Of a DNA stretch of 64,000 nt, positions 22,888 to 33,308 are shown one piece after another. The notes under the pieces are model-generated. The model did no database searches, had not been told where the DNA came from, and worked only from the letters and a program-made list of their open reading frames with translations. The translations under genes and the position numbers were made by a program. The stretch lies in assembly GCA_027605045.1 (NCBI GenBank), contig JAQFWX010000075.1:62001-126000 (forward strand). Direction: 5' to 3'. The first letter of the stretch is position 1. The number at the start of each line of letters is the position of its first letter. The DNA is from Phallus indusiatus (taxonomy: Eukaryota > Basidiomycota > Agaricomycetes > Phallales > Phallaceae).

Positions 22888-24817
22888 TTACCATCTGTTC
22901 CAAAAATGTTTCCAGAGCCCCGGAAGGAGAATCACTGTCGCTCCGGTTGTAGCGCCTGCTAGGAGGATGAGTGCGTTTTGCCACGAACGTGTAACATCGA
23001 AATCGGTTGCGCTTTTGAAAACAATTTCAACAAAACCGTTGCATGAGTGATGAGCATACTCGGTTACACCGTCTGTGAAATCATCAAAATTTGTAGTTGA
23101 ACATCGATGTCTCTGTTGTTCCTCCGTGTGCGGGTGAGTCGCCTCTGGCGTAAATTTGACCTTTTCCATAGTTTTTAGCTGATTTTCTAATTCCACCAAA
23201 CGGGTCCGTAAGATTTCTATAGTCTGTAGTATCTCTTTTTCAAAGTCCCTTTGGGGATTGACGGAGTCTCGCGCAGTCGGTTTTCCATTGAGGGGCGACT
23301 TATCTTTGCTTAGGAATAAAGTTACATGGTCTAACGCTGAGACCTTATTCTTCCCCTTAACAGATTGCGATGCTATCGACAGATGGCTCATAGATTCCTG
23401 TTGCGGATTTTGTTCATCTGTCTCGATCGGCACCCTGTCAGCACTAACACAAACCTCAGCTACGGGCAGCTCGCTTTCTTCTCGATAGACCGGGGTAGAT
23501 GCAACAATTATCGAATTATGTGGCACAATGGTAACTTCTTCTGAGGCATCTTCAGGCTCTTGAAAGACAGGGAAAGAGCTCCCATGTGAATTTCGGGCGA
23601 TGAACGGCAAACTTGGATCACAGGGCATTTCGGAGATTTCATTTATAATAACATCTGTTGGAGTGCTTGGGGAAGGAAGCAAGACTGGAATCAGTTCCGG
23701 AACCTGGGTAGATTGCCCGCCTTGAATTTCTGGCTTCGATTTAGGTGATAGAGACATCAGCAGATTTCCGAACGAAGCAGAATCGTGTCCTAGAATATCC
23801 GAAGGTATTGTCTGCTCTTTGTTCTCTTCGTCTTCTAGCTCCGCCCCAACCCCCAATGCGATAGGCAATTGGAAGGCAATCTGCTTGGAACTGTCGATTC
23901 CGTGGAGGTTTTCACCAAATACATCCATGATACTACGCACTTGTCCACGTTTGACGACAGTATTGGAGATACGGCTTCTTTTATAAGGGAGTGCACGCTT
24001 TCGAAGGGTATACGCAGCATCCCACATAGCATTACGCCAAAAAGGGTCGAGGTCGTACATTCTGCGGTGTGAAGGTCAGGACACCGCATAAAAGAAATGG
24101 AGATAATACATACTCTTGAAAATCCTCTTGGTCCAAATAAAGGAATACACGGCCATTAATCTTGAAATCCTGAACGAATCTAGTCATAGACTGAACGGTG
24201 TCCGAGTCTAACGGTGTCCCATCGTGAGCATGCAATTCTCTAGCCAAATACGAAGCCAGCTGAGATGGGCTCCAGGAATACGGACGCCTCTAATGTCAAT
24301 AAAGGAAAACAAGTAAGATATTGTGTAGCTGAACCTTTCAGTGAAAACACACCGGTAGATTGATTTGTTCACCTTGACTGTCCTGGGCCAACCAAGTGTC
24401 GGAATACTTGGATGGAGAAACTGAATTCCTCAGCTCCTTACCATGGGAGCTAGTCGACAGCATGACATGATTATGAGGATCGTGAAAAAGATCGTCGCCA
24501 CGGCGGGTTGTGCTTGTCGAGGGTAGAGACACGTTATCACCATCATGATGATAATGACGCTGCCCAGACCCGGAGTTCAGCTGCGCTTCAAGTTTTCTGG
24601 AAGTTGAACGAGTTAATAGGTCAACTGATACTGACCCGGAAGGATGATTGTCTTGTATCTGAGTATGAGTCAGAAGTGGAGTACTCGCCATTGTTGCGCT
24701 CTTCGAAGTGAGGTTGGCCCAGCTTAGCTCACCGTGGCTACTAGCCTTGTCTGGAGATTCCCGGCGTTTACATAAACATCGCCAAGGACACACCTTGTAC
24801 ATACAACAACAAATCAT
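22888..24817 (-). CDS. SAM-domain, coiled-coil, C-tail-anchored membrane protein, uncharacterised
   Basis: The N-terminal half holds a SAM-like segment (WSPSQLASYLA, then FKINGRVFLYLDQEDF, then DPFWRNAMWDAAYTLRKRAL) interrupted by an intron near 24062-24110. A long disordered Ser/Pro/Glu-rich region follows. A coiled coil (EKEILQTIEILRTRLVELEN) lies next, and the C-terminus ends in one hydrophobic helix (ALILLAGATTGATVILLPG) plus a short basic/aromatic tail. That layout suggests a tail-anchored scaffold on an internal membrane. The start is uncertain: ATG 24817 gives a Cys-rich MICCCMYKVCPWRCLC leader, while ATG 24691 gives MASTPLLTHT. The function is not known to me. Confidence 0.65.
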
Positions 24818-25101
24818 GATACTATGTATTTAGCAATTCCTTTATATAAGCACATTTCTGGTAAATGACCATCACGTCAAATTTTAATAGAATGTAAAAA
24901 CGCAACGCAGAAATATAGTGGCAAAAATGACAGGGACGTAGCAAGGATGATAAGAGGGAGAAGGAACTAAGATTACGGGAATATTCACAAAAGTCGAGAA
25001 AGAATCAATTAGTAGAAGCGGTCTAACTGCCTTTGGGAGCTTCCTTGCAACTACATGAAATAGTCGAATTAACATGAATACATAAAATCCAAGAGAGAAA
25101 C

Positions 25102-25847
25102 TTACGAAATGGCAGCTTCTTCGCCTACGGCTGAAATGATTGAAACCAGCAGATCCTTGCCTCCCTCAAATTCAGACATAATTTGCTGTCCCAGTTCACC
25201 TTCGGGAACCTTGACATCATCCTTGGGAGTTCCGTCAGTAGACATAAGATTCAAGAAACCATCGTCGATATTGACCTATTATGAGGAAATGAGGATTAGC
25301 TGAGTGAGACCCAATGTGAATGAAAAAAAAACTCGCCAATTGATATTCAGTACGGCTAACATTAGGAACGTCCATATTGTGAGTTGAAGGGCATATATCC
25401 TCCTGTGTAACAATGGCCAAGTGAAATTTTGAAATACCGGAACTAGGAATCGAATAATACCAATTTTTTCCCAGTGAAAATCTGAATGGGAAGACCACGA
25501 AAAGAAGATAATCAGGATCAAAAAAGCATGCTCTCTTAAATCAAAATGCCTACGTCAAGAGCGACGAGATGAACTTTGGCGTGTCCGTGTTTACCGGTTT
25601 TAGAAGTGGACATATCAACGATTTTGCAGGGCCTCCCTTTGATCATTACATGTCCGCTAAAGAGGGTCAATTAAGGAAATGTCAATAAGTCAGAAACGTA
25701 CTTCTTCCGCAATGCAGAGCACTAGAGACGAAATCAGATGAGAATTTGGCACCACAGCACTAACGATATACGTACCTGCATAGGAAAGGTGTGCGAAGCA
25801 CCTGAACCAGCTTGCTCGAAAGTTTGATTATGCTCGTCATCGCTCAT
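25102..25847 (-). CDS. Translation factor eIF5A (hypusine-containing)
   Basis: eIF5A binds the ribosomal E site and relieves stalling during elongation and termination. Start at ATG 25847 ([12 protein letters not shown]). The hypusination loop [12 protein letters not shown] is intact, with the lysine modified by deoxyhypusine synthase in the family. [12 protein letters not shown] and the C-terminal OB-fold part ([20 protein letters not shown]) follow. The end EEAAIS and the TAA at 25102 fit the usual length of about 155-160 residues. The conserved CSALRKNG is encoded by a 20-nt micro-exon at 25702-25721. It is head-to-head with the Ras gene. Confidence 0.95.
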
Positions 25848-26545
25848 GGTGTCTAGTTAAGCGAGTCTAAAAGATTAAAAAAAAAGACCATAAATCAACA
25901 TCTCAATATATAGTTCCCTCTTTCCCGCCCATTAAGTCGACGGCTCCATACTGCAACTCACAATGAAAAACCCTAATGGTACGGAACGGTTGAGTGAGAG
26001 CAAAGACTGAGAAAATTTGAGCGAGTGTCTTTAATATCGATGTTCCCACGCATTTTTTAACTCCGACTCGAATTTAGTCACTGCGTGCATCACGCACGAT
26101 GCTGATGCTCAGGCTGAGGCTCAGTAAGCATGAGTGAAGCAGTGCTAGAGATAAGTAAACCATGTTATCCAATTCGGGTAATACACATTGATTGTAAAAT
26201 AAGGATTAACACGAACACCCTGGTTTTACAATTCCAGACGAGAGTCTCTGGATTACGTAATCTACTGTACCGATGCACTTGCTAATAAGCTTACACCCGC
26301 CTGTCTTGTTGTGGCGGGTTATCGGATTGTTTTGTTGATTGAAAATAAAGTATATGAGATATAGAGAGACATAAAAAGCATCGCTCAAAAGAACTGCACC
26401 AAGCCTCAGTATATGAAATCACAATTAAGCCGCGGAGTCTAAAATGGAGAAACCAGCGCATTACATAAGGGAAGACCCCGGCTTCCCATCATCAGTCTTC
26501 TTCTCTTCATTCGTACACACATCGTTATATTGTATCTCAGCGAGT
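25848..26545. promoter_or_regulatory. Divergent promoter region, eIF5A / Ras
   Basis: 698 bp between two opposite start codons with no coding sequence. It contains a CTGATGCTCAGGCTGAGGCT tract near 26100 and CT-rich sequence upstream of the Ras start. The promoter role is inferred from position only. Confidence 0.5.
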
Positions 26546-27455
26546 ATGGCTAGCGGTGGTCGAGTCAGTGAACCCCTTTTCTTTAGTCTGTCTTATAAAC
26601 CGTGTTTCTAGACCCCTTTTCTTCGTGAATATAAACTTGTCGTCGTCGGTGGTGGTGGTGTTGGGAAAAGTGCTTTAACAATTCAGTTCATTCAGTCTCA
26701 CTTTGTAGATGAATATGATCCTACTATCGAAGGTTCGGCATTCTTTAATCATACGAAACCCAATTTTTCCTATCTCTCTCTTTGGTAGATTCTTACCGGA
26801 AGCAGTGTGTAATTGATGATGAAGTTGCTCTGCTGGATGTCCTTGATACCGCGGGACAAGAAGAATATGGGTACGTTCTTCTATTCCGTCACTAATAGCT
26901 CTCATTATCGCGATTATAGTGCAATGCGTGAACAATACATGCGCACGGGAGAGGGATTTTTACTCGTATACTCTATTGCCTCCCGACCTTCTTTCGAGGA
27001 AATACATCAATTTCACCAACAAATTCTGCGCGTAAAAGACACCGAGTCGATTCCGACAGTCGTCGTTGCAAATAAGTGCGACTTGGAATATGAGCGCCAA
27101 GTTGGCATGAATGGTCAGTGCATTGAGACTGCTACTAAATTCGTAACGTGTGTTAACTGGGACATAGAGGGTCGCGATATCGCGAAATACTTTAACTGTC
27201 AATTTATTGAAACGTCCGCAAAGCAAAGAATCAATGTGGATGAGGCGTTTTATACTTTAGTTCGAGAGATTCGGAAATACAACAAGGTAAGTCATGTCCC
27301 GCCAATGATCCATGTTTCTCTGACTTCTCTCTTCACAGGAGCAACAAACAAGCCGCCCAACCGGTATGGGAACAGGCAACCCCATTGCAGGGAATTTTCA
27401 GCAACCGAGCGATAGTCATGATGCTGGATGTTGTTCTGGTTGTGTGGTTGCTTGA
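26546..27455 (+). CDS. RAS1: Ras small GTPase
   Basis: Membrane-anchored signalling GTPase acting upstream of cAMP/PKA and morphogenesis pathways in fungi. ATG at 26546 gives MASGGR, joined by an intron to [21 protein letters not shown]-loop Gly residues at the 12/13 positions, switch I YDPTIEDSYRKQ, switch [18 protein letters not shown] with Gln61, NKCD and ETSAK are all present. The tail GCCSGCVVA ends in a CAAX box (CVVA), with upstream Cys residues suited to palmitoylation. Stop TGA is at 27453-27455. Several introns split the gene, including one inside switch I and one inside switch II. Confidence 0.95.
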
Positions 27456-27757
27456 AGCATCAACACGCGATTTTCCATAACGGCTTATCATTTTTCACAA
27501 CAGGGTTTTCGATATGTCTATTTTCATTACATATCTTTTTCCCCTTTGGCATTATCCTTACTCAATATCACTATTTTTGTAACATATATCTACAAGTTCA
27601 ATCTATATATATATATTTTCTTCTATTTTTTTTTCGCTTTTTGTACATGTGGCCAGATAACAAATTAGTCCTCTGTTTTTTGACGATCGCCTTTCAGTTA
27701 CGAGGACAAAGAAGACCTTGAGCCCAATTCTACGGAAGGAACGACGTCTAGATCTTG

Positions 27758-28547
27758 CTAGATTCGCACGTTAATTAACTTAATGAAAGCGATAGTCATC
27801 CAGGAACTTACCTCATTCACCGCTTTAATCACATCCAAACCTAGTTCGTATCGACCTTGGACACCTGAGTTGCCTCCCAGGATGGATATTCCGAGGGTCC
27901 GTATTTTGTCTGTAATTAGATTCGAGCCTTGGTTTACTAAATGGCCGTAATTGGTCAATACAAAGGCATTGAAGGGAATCTGTAGGGCAGGCAACGATCA
28001 GTTCAACATGGGAAGATAACATGATATTTACTGCAATGTCTTCCCATTCGTATGGTTTTCTAAACCATAGACGATGCTGGAATATGTCTGTCGTAATGAG
28101 CGAATTCGTTTGGATGTTGCAATAGTAAGAGTTGTGTGTCTGAAGGTCCCCGCCTACCTTCAACCTCAGAACAAGATATTGGCGGAACGATATATCGTCT
28201 TCTATTTCCCCAAAAAGAGAGTTCCTCGACTAGGCTCCAATCAAATAAGAAATAGATAGGATCAGCATTGTATTTTAATTGTTCACCTTGTTACGAAAAC
28301 CAGCATAACCGCCTCTTATCTTGTTCTCTAATCCAGGCTTAACTCCAAGCCGCATTTCACCCCAAAAGCTAGCTTTCCCACCGGCCATCGTCAAATGGGC
28401 TGTGCTTGTTCCACCTATGTCTGAATCGCAGCCAAGCGTATACTGATAGAGATCTCGTTCAGAGTGGAAGGTCCAAAGCGTCTTGGGTGACCTGTCGGGA
28501 TTGGAACCTTCCATTGTGATAGCTTTTGAGGGAAAGAATCTCAGCAT
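27758..28547 (-). CDS. CIA30/NDUFAF1-type mitochondrial complex I assembly factor
   Basis: The family assists assembly of NADH:ubiquinone oxidoreductase in mitochondria. From ATG 28547 (MLRFFPSKAITMEG) the CIA30 domain reads KTLWTFHSERDLYQYTLGCD, SDIGGTSTAHL, FWGEMRLGVKPG, LWFRKPYEWEDIAIPFNAFV and LGISILGGNSGVQGRYELGL. Introns lie near 28200-28290 and 27990-28035. The end is uncertain: straight reading stops at 27758, but a GTAAGT donor right after KAVNE suggests one more short exon near 27690-27740. No clear presequence is visible before the domain, so an upstream exon may be missing. It is head-to-head with homoaconitase. Confidence 0.82.
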
Positions 28548-28714
28548 CTAAAATAACAGGCATTCTAATTACGACCAGTCTGACCTTTTCGAGTTCCTTC
28601 GCGGATAAGTTGTGATGTGTTGTTCAAAAAAATAGACCAATTGGACGGTGGTTTTCGCATTTTCGATGACGAAAGTATGAAAGTTGATCAGTGTGGGCGT
28701 CTACAGAGACTTGC
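28548..28714. promoter_or_regulatory. Short divergent promoter, CIA30 / homoaconitase
   Basis: Only 167 bp separates two divergent start codons of mitochondrial proteins. Shared regulation is inferred from the spacing. Confidence 0.5.
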
Positions 28715-30960
28715 ATGCTTTACCTGGGACAGTTCACTTTGTGCCTCAGTAGACGCGGTTTTGCGACTGCTGCTCAAACAAAAACACGACCTCCCCAGAC
28801 TTTGATAGAGAAGATCGTACAAAAATATGCCGTGGATCTTCCAAAGAACAAATATGTTAGAGCCGGGGATTTTGTCATGATTCGACCCGAGCATTGCATG
28901 ACTCACGACAATACCGCTGCGGTTATGAACAAGTACGTTTCTTTCTTTTTGCGGTTGTTTTTTGTTTTACAGATGATTGAACCAAAAGATTTAAATCGAT
29001 CGGCGCCACTTCTATCAAAGACAATCGGCAACTTGTCTTTACTCTAGATCATGACGTTCAAAACAAGACTGAGAAAAACCTCGCCAAGTACGCATCAATT
29101 GAAATCTTTGCTCGTAATCACGGCATCGATTTCTATCCAGCAGGGCGTGGAATTGGACATCAAGTCGTTATTGAAGAAGGCTACGCCTTCCCTTACACGT
29201 TGACAGTAGCCAGTGACAGTCATAGCAATATGTATGGGGGGGTGGGAGCTGTTGGAACACCGATCGTACGAACAGATGCGGCCTCTGTCTGGGCAACTGG
29301 AAAGACCTGGTGGCAAATCCCCCGAATGGTCAAGGTTGAATTTCAAGGACGATTAGCTCCAGGAGTCACCGGAAAAGATATTATTGTCGCTCTCTGTGGT
29401 CTCTTCAACAAAGATGAGGTTTTAAACGCGGCTATTGAATTTACAGGAGAAGGGGTCTCGTATCTTTCCGTAGACGAACGCCTAACAATTTCCAACATGA
29501 CAACTGAGTGGGGTGCTTTGGCTGGCGTATTCCCAGTCGATAACATTCTTCTCCAATGGTACGACGATATGTTGAGAAAGACTGAAAGTGGCTTACTTTC
29601 ATCTCGACTGCATCTCTCATCGCTCCCGCCTCACGCTCGTATCAACCGTGAGAGATTGGACAAGTTGAGGTCTGAGCGCATTAACGCTGATCGCGATGCC
29701 GAATATTCCTCCTGCCTGACCCTTGATCTCTCCTCACTTGTTCCCCACGTATCAGGCCCCAACTCCGTGAAAGTTAGCACACCGCTGCCCATTCTCCAAG
29801 CTACCCAGATTCCTATTCAAAAGGCGTACTTGGTTAGCTGTACGAATTCACGTGCTTCCGATATAGCTGCGGCTGCAGCCGTAGCTCGGGGACGCACATT
29901 CTCGCCGAATGTCCAGTTCTATTTAGCGGCTGCAAGCTCTGTCGTTCAGCTTGAGGCCGAACGATCTGGCGACTGGGACACTCTGATATCTGCTGGAGCC
30001 CGGGTTCTTCCTCCCGGATGTGGGCCATGTATTGGACTGGGCGTTGGACTTCTCAAAGAAGGTGAAACCGGGATAAGTGCAACCAATCGTAACTTTAAAG
30101 GTCGCATGGGACATCCCAAAGCAAAAGCATATCTTGCTAGCCCCGCCGTTGTCGCCGCCAGTGCAGTTAATGGTTACATATGTGGTCCAGCGGCCCTGAG
30201 CTCCACGACGGAGTATGATACCTCCACCGAGATCACGACACCAGCTTTCTCCCTGCGCAACATGACCACATCACATGCTACCCCATCCCTTACATCGGAA
30301 GAAGTCTTGGTGGCCGGATTCCCTGAATCGTTTTCAGGGAAAGCTCTATTTATTCCACAGGACAACCTTAACACAGACGGTATATATCCCGGAAAATATA
30401 CATATCAGGACGACATCACCCTGGAGCGCCAGGCACAGATTGTTATGGAAAATTACGATCCATCGTTTGCGACGACAGTCTCAAGTTTTATTGAAAGCCA
30501 CGCAGGACCACTTCAAAAACTGGACCCGGTATCCAAGGTAAAACACGGCGTTGTACTGGTATCGGGCTATAACTTCGGAACCGGCTCATCACGGGAACAA
30601 GCAGCAACTGCCTTAAAAGCAGCTGGGGTGCCCCTAGTGATCGCTGGTTCGTTCGGTGATATATTCAAACGCAATGCAATTAATAATGGTCTCGTATGTG
30701 TGGAGTCTCCAGAGCTGGTGACGGAGTTCACTAAGCTTTACGCTCTTGATGGAAAACGGGGGCAAGGTGGTAAGCATGGAGAGGCAACAATTATTACGGG
30801 ATACACGATTCAGATTCACATGCAAACGGGTCAAGTTGCCCTTACTTCTGATGACGGAATTGTTAAAAATTTTAGAATACCCCCAGTGGGATCTAGCGTT
30901 CAGGAATTGTGGATCTGTGGCGGACTGGAAGGCTATATTCTGAAGACCATACGAGCTTAG
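28715..30960 (+). CDS. LYS4: Homoaconitase, mitochondrial (lysine biosynthesis)
   Basis: Converts homocitrate to homoisocitrate in the fungal alpha-aminoadipate route to lysine; a 4Fe-4S enzyme of the aconitase family. ATG 28715 gives MLYLGQFTLCLSRRGFATAA, a mitochondrial presequence. One intron (28933-28988) joins NKFKSIGATSIKD. The remaining 586 codons are a single exon. Cluster-binding cysteines lie in VSCTNSRASD and LPPGCGPCIGLG. TVASDSHSNMYGGVGAVGTP and the C-terminal swivel domain (GYNFGTGSSREQA) are present. The TAG is at 30958-30960. Length and domain order are as expected. Confidence 0.93.
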
Positions 30961-31170
30961 TCACGGGGATGATGTAACATTAAAGATGACGTAGGTAGCT
31001 GGGAACACGTTGTCGAACTTTGTCAACCTAATCTCTGAGATCTCACAGGATCTCACCGACGTCCATTGCCTAGTCATGCCGACCGAGTGGCTGCTCCGGC
31101 AACTATTTTTTACTTTTACTTTTAATTTTAACTCCAAAGCCATCAGGCGGCAGGTTTTTAAATTTTATGA

Positions 31171-32931
31171 TTAAAAGGCAGGATTCCAGACTGAATCAGA
31201 GTCCAAACCTTCGAATTTAGCTTCGAGTACATTTAGCCGAGAGATGAGTTCGTCTTGCGCAACGTATGCCCCACACATCCTTCGCTCGCCTGTAAATGCG
31301 GATCGACCGTGCAAAACTCGATGGTTATCAACCACTGTATATATTGATAAGATAAAAAATGTGAACTCGGAGTGATCGTGAGAGACTTGCCGACGGCAGT
31401 GCCAGGAGAAAGTTGAACCCAGTATTCCGAATCCGGACTAGTCAATAGCTTATTCCAAGTCTTCACAGCTTTATACCACGCTTCGACGATTTCCGGCTTT
31501 AAATGATGCATTACGCTTCTATCTGCATTGTTGTACCGCACATGGGTCAATTCTCCCGAAGTTGATTCAAGGTTGATGATGGGATATCCCACCTCGGGCT
31601 TCGGGTGGTAGAGATATGTCATAGTCTTTGAGGAACCACCCGATGCACCAGCCGAATGCGCTGGCACAGGGATCATCGATAAGATCTTATAGTATTCAGG
31701 TTCGAGCGTGGACAGCAAGGATGCAACATGAAAACCATCGACCAGAAGGGTCTGACCACCGGTTCCACGCGTATGTGAGAGTAAGTGGAAAATTTGCAAA
31801 CCGCAGGGATCAGTCTATATGAGATAATAAACGTGATGAGTGAAAAAAAAACAAGGCAAGGGACGTTTCGGGGATCGGCATACAAAATAGGTCGTATCGG
31901 TATGTGCGCTCAGAGCTATGTTTGTATATGCAGTATCTCCGTGCTTCAGGTCCGCGGTGAAATCCCACAGACCGCCGTCTAAAAGTAGAAAGGGGATGAG
32001 AAAAAAAAATTGAGAGATCAATGCCAACAAATACAATGCGTTTCTCGTATGCGACCGATTCGAAGTGCCAGTCGTTCCGTGTCTTCTGGAGTGGCGGGAA
32101 CACCCGTGACGAAACAGAAGCCAAAACATTCCTAAATGTGGTGTTAATTTCTGGATAAAATAAAAGCATGAGTACTTTCAATTTTTCTCAGCCATTTATA
32201 GAGAGCCAGTTCATCAGTCATAACATCGGAATAACGGACGGCAGGAGGATCTGCCTGTATGCTAGACCCCCAAAGGAACTTCCTGTACTATTCATGAATT
32301 AAAACTCTTATAGGTAAACCACCTGATACGCACTGTCTGCGTTCATGCTTCGGCAGAAAAGGGGGATCATACGAGTTTCGCTGTAACCAGGACCAAGGAT
32401 ATATAGACTGGTGGGGCACCCTTCCCGCCCATAAAATCTCCAAACCGGAGTCGGTGGATTTAGCCTCTTGAAGATGAATATTTTCTAACTGAAATTAATT
32501 AAGACCCCTGCCCGAAATCAGATCGAGACGTAATAGAATTAATACTTACGTCGAAGGTTTCCGCCAAACGCTGTTTAGTAATAGCATGAAAACATTCCGA
32601 GCATCGGCAATGATCTCTGAGCCAGATGTTATGGCTAAAAAATACCTCAATTAACAGTGTCCAAAAGAAACAATGCAAGGGACTGAAAAGAAATAGATAT
32701 CGCATACAATTTTGACCAAGTAATATTGTCCCATTCGATAACAACACGCTTTTCATCATAATGTATGCGAGGGGGACTTAAAGATCTAATTTGAGGAAAT
32801 TCTATGCTGTCGCCATTTTTTTTGAAGATACTTGGTGGTTGGCACGGCTGAGGTCTACCATAAACTGCAGTTGGATCACGATGGATTCCTGGAATTGGCG
32901 ACGTGGCCGGCGTGGAAGAAGAGGTAGCCAT
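31171..32931 (-). CDS. Trimethyllysine dioxygenase-like Fe(II)/2-oxoglutarate enzyme
   Basis: Family of gamma-butyrobetaine and trimethyllysine hydroxylases in carnitine synthesis. From ATG 32931 (MATSSSTPATS), an N-terminal domain has NIWLRDHCRCSECFH, typical of the zinc-binding N-domain of this family. The double-stranded beta helix contains LSAHTDTTYF (metal HxD), GGQTLLVDGFHVA and a distal VDNHRVLHGR with the third metal ligand. The end WNPAF stops at TAA 31171. Many short introns are present. TMLH is the best guess; BBOX1-like activity cannot be excluded. No mitochondrial presequence is obvious from this start. Confidence 0.85.
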
Positions 32932-33308
32932 AGCTGCCAAGCACCGATTTTTTCCAAATTTTGACGAGAAAACACGAACTGAAGCTCTACCGACCTAGTA
33001 AATGCGCATTGCCAGAATCTGAGACATGCCGATAATGATTGTTATAAACAGATTGGATAACTCACTTGCAGCGGTCTGAAGGCTTTTCTTGCGTAAAATA
33101 CGGCTGAAAACATCGGGCTGGATAGCAAAGTGAAAGAGAAGAAATGCTGTTAAAAATACTTTTTGGATTGTCAGACCAAACTCTGGAGAAGCGTCTAAAT
33201 CAAATTTAGTAACACGGCTATGGACTTGGCTATGACGCGTGTGTGTGACCGGAAGGTCACTAGTCGCCTGTCGCGTGTCACACCGCGCTGCCTTCACCTT
33301 TGAAAGCC
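32932..33308. promoter_or_regulatory. Divergent promoter region, dioxygenase / polymerase eta
   Basis: 377 bp between divergent start codons, with no supported gene inside. It contains ACGCGTGTGTGTGACC near 33235. Confidence 0.45.
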
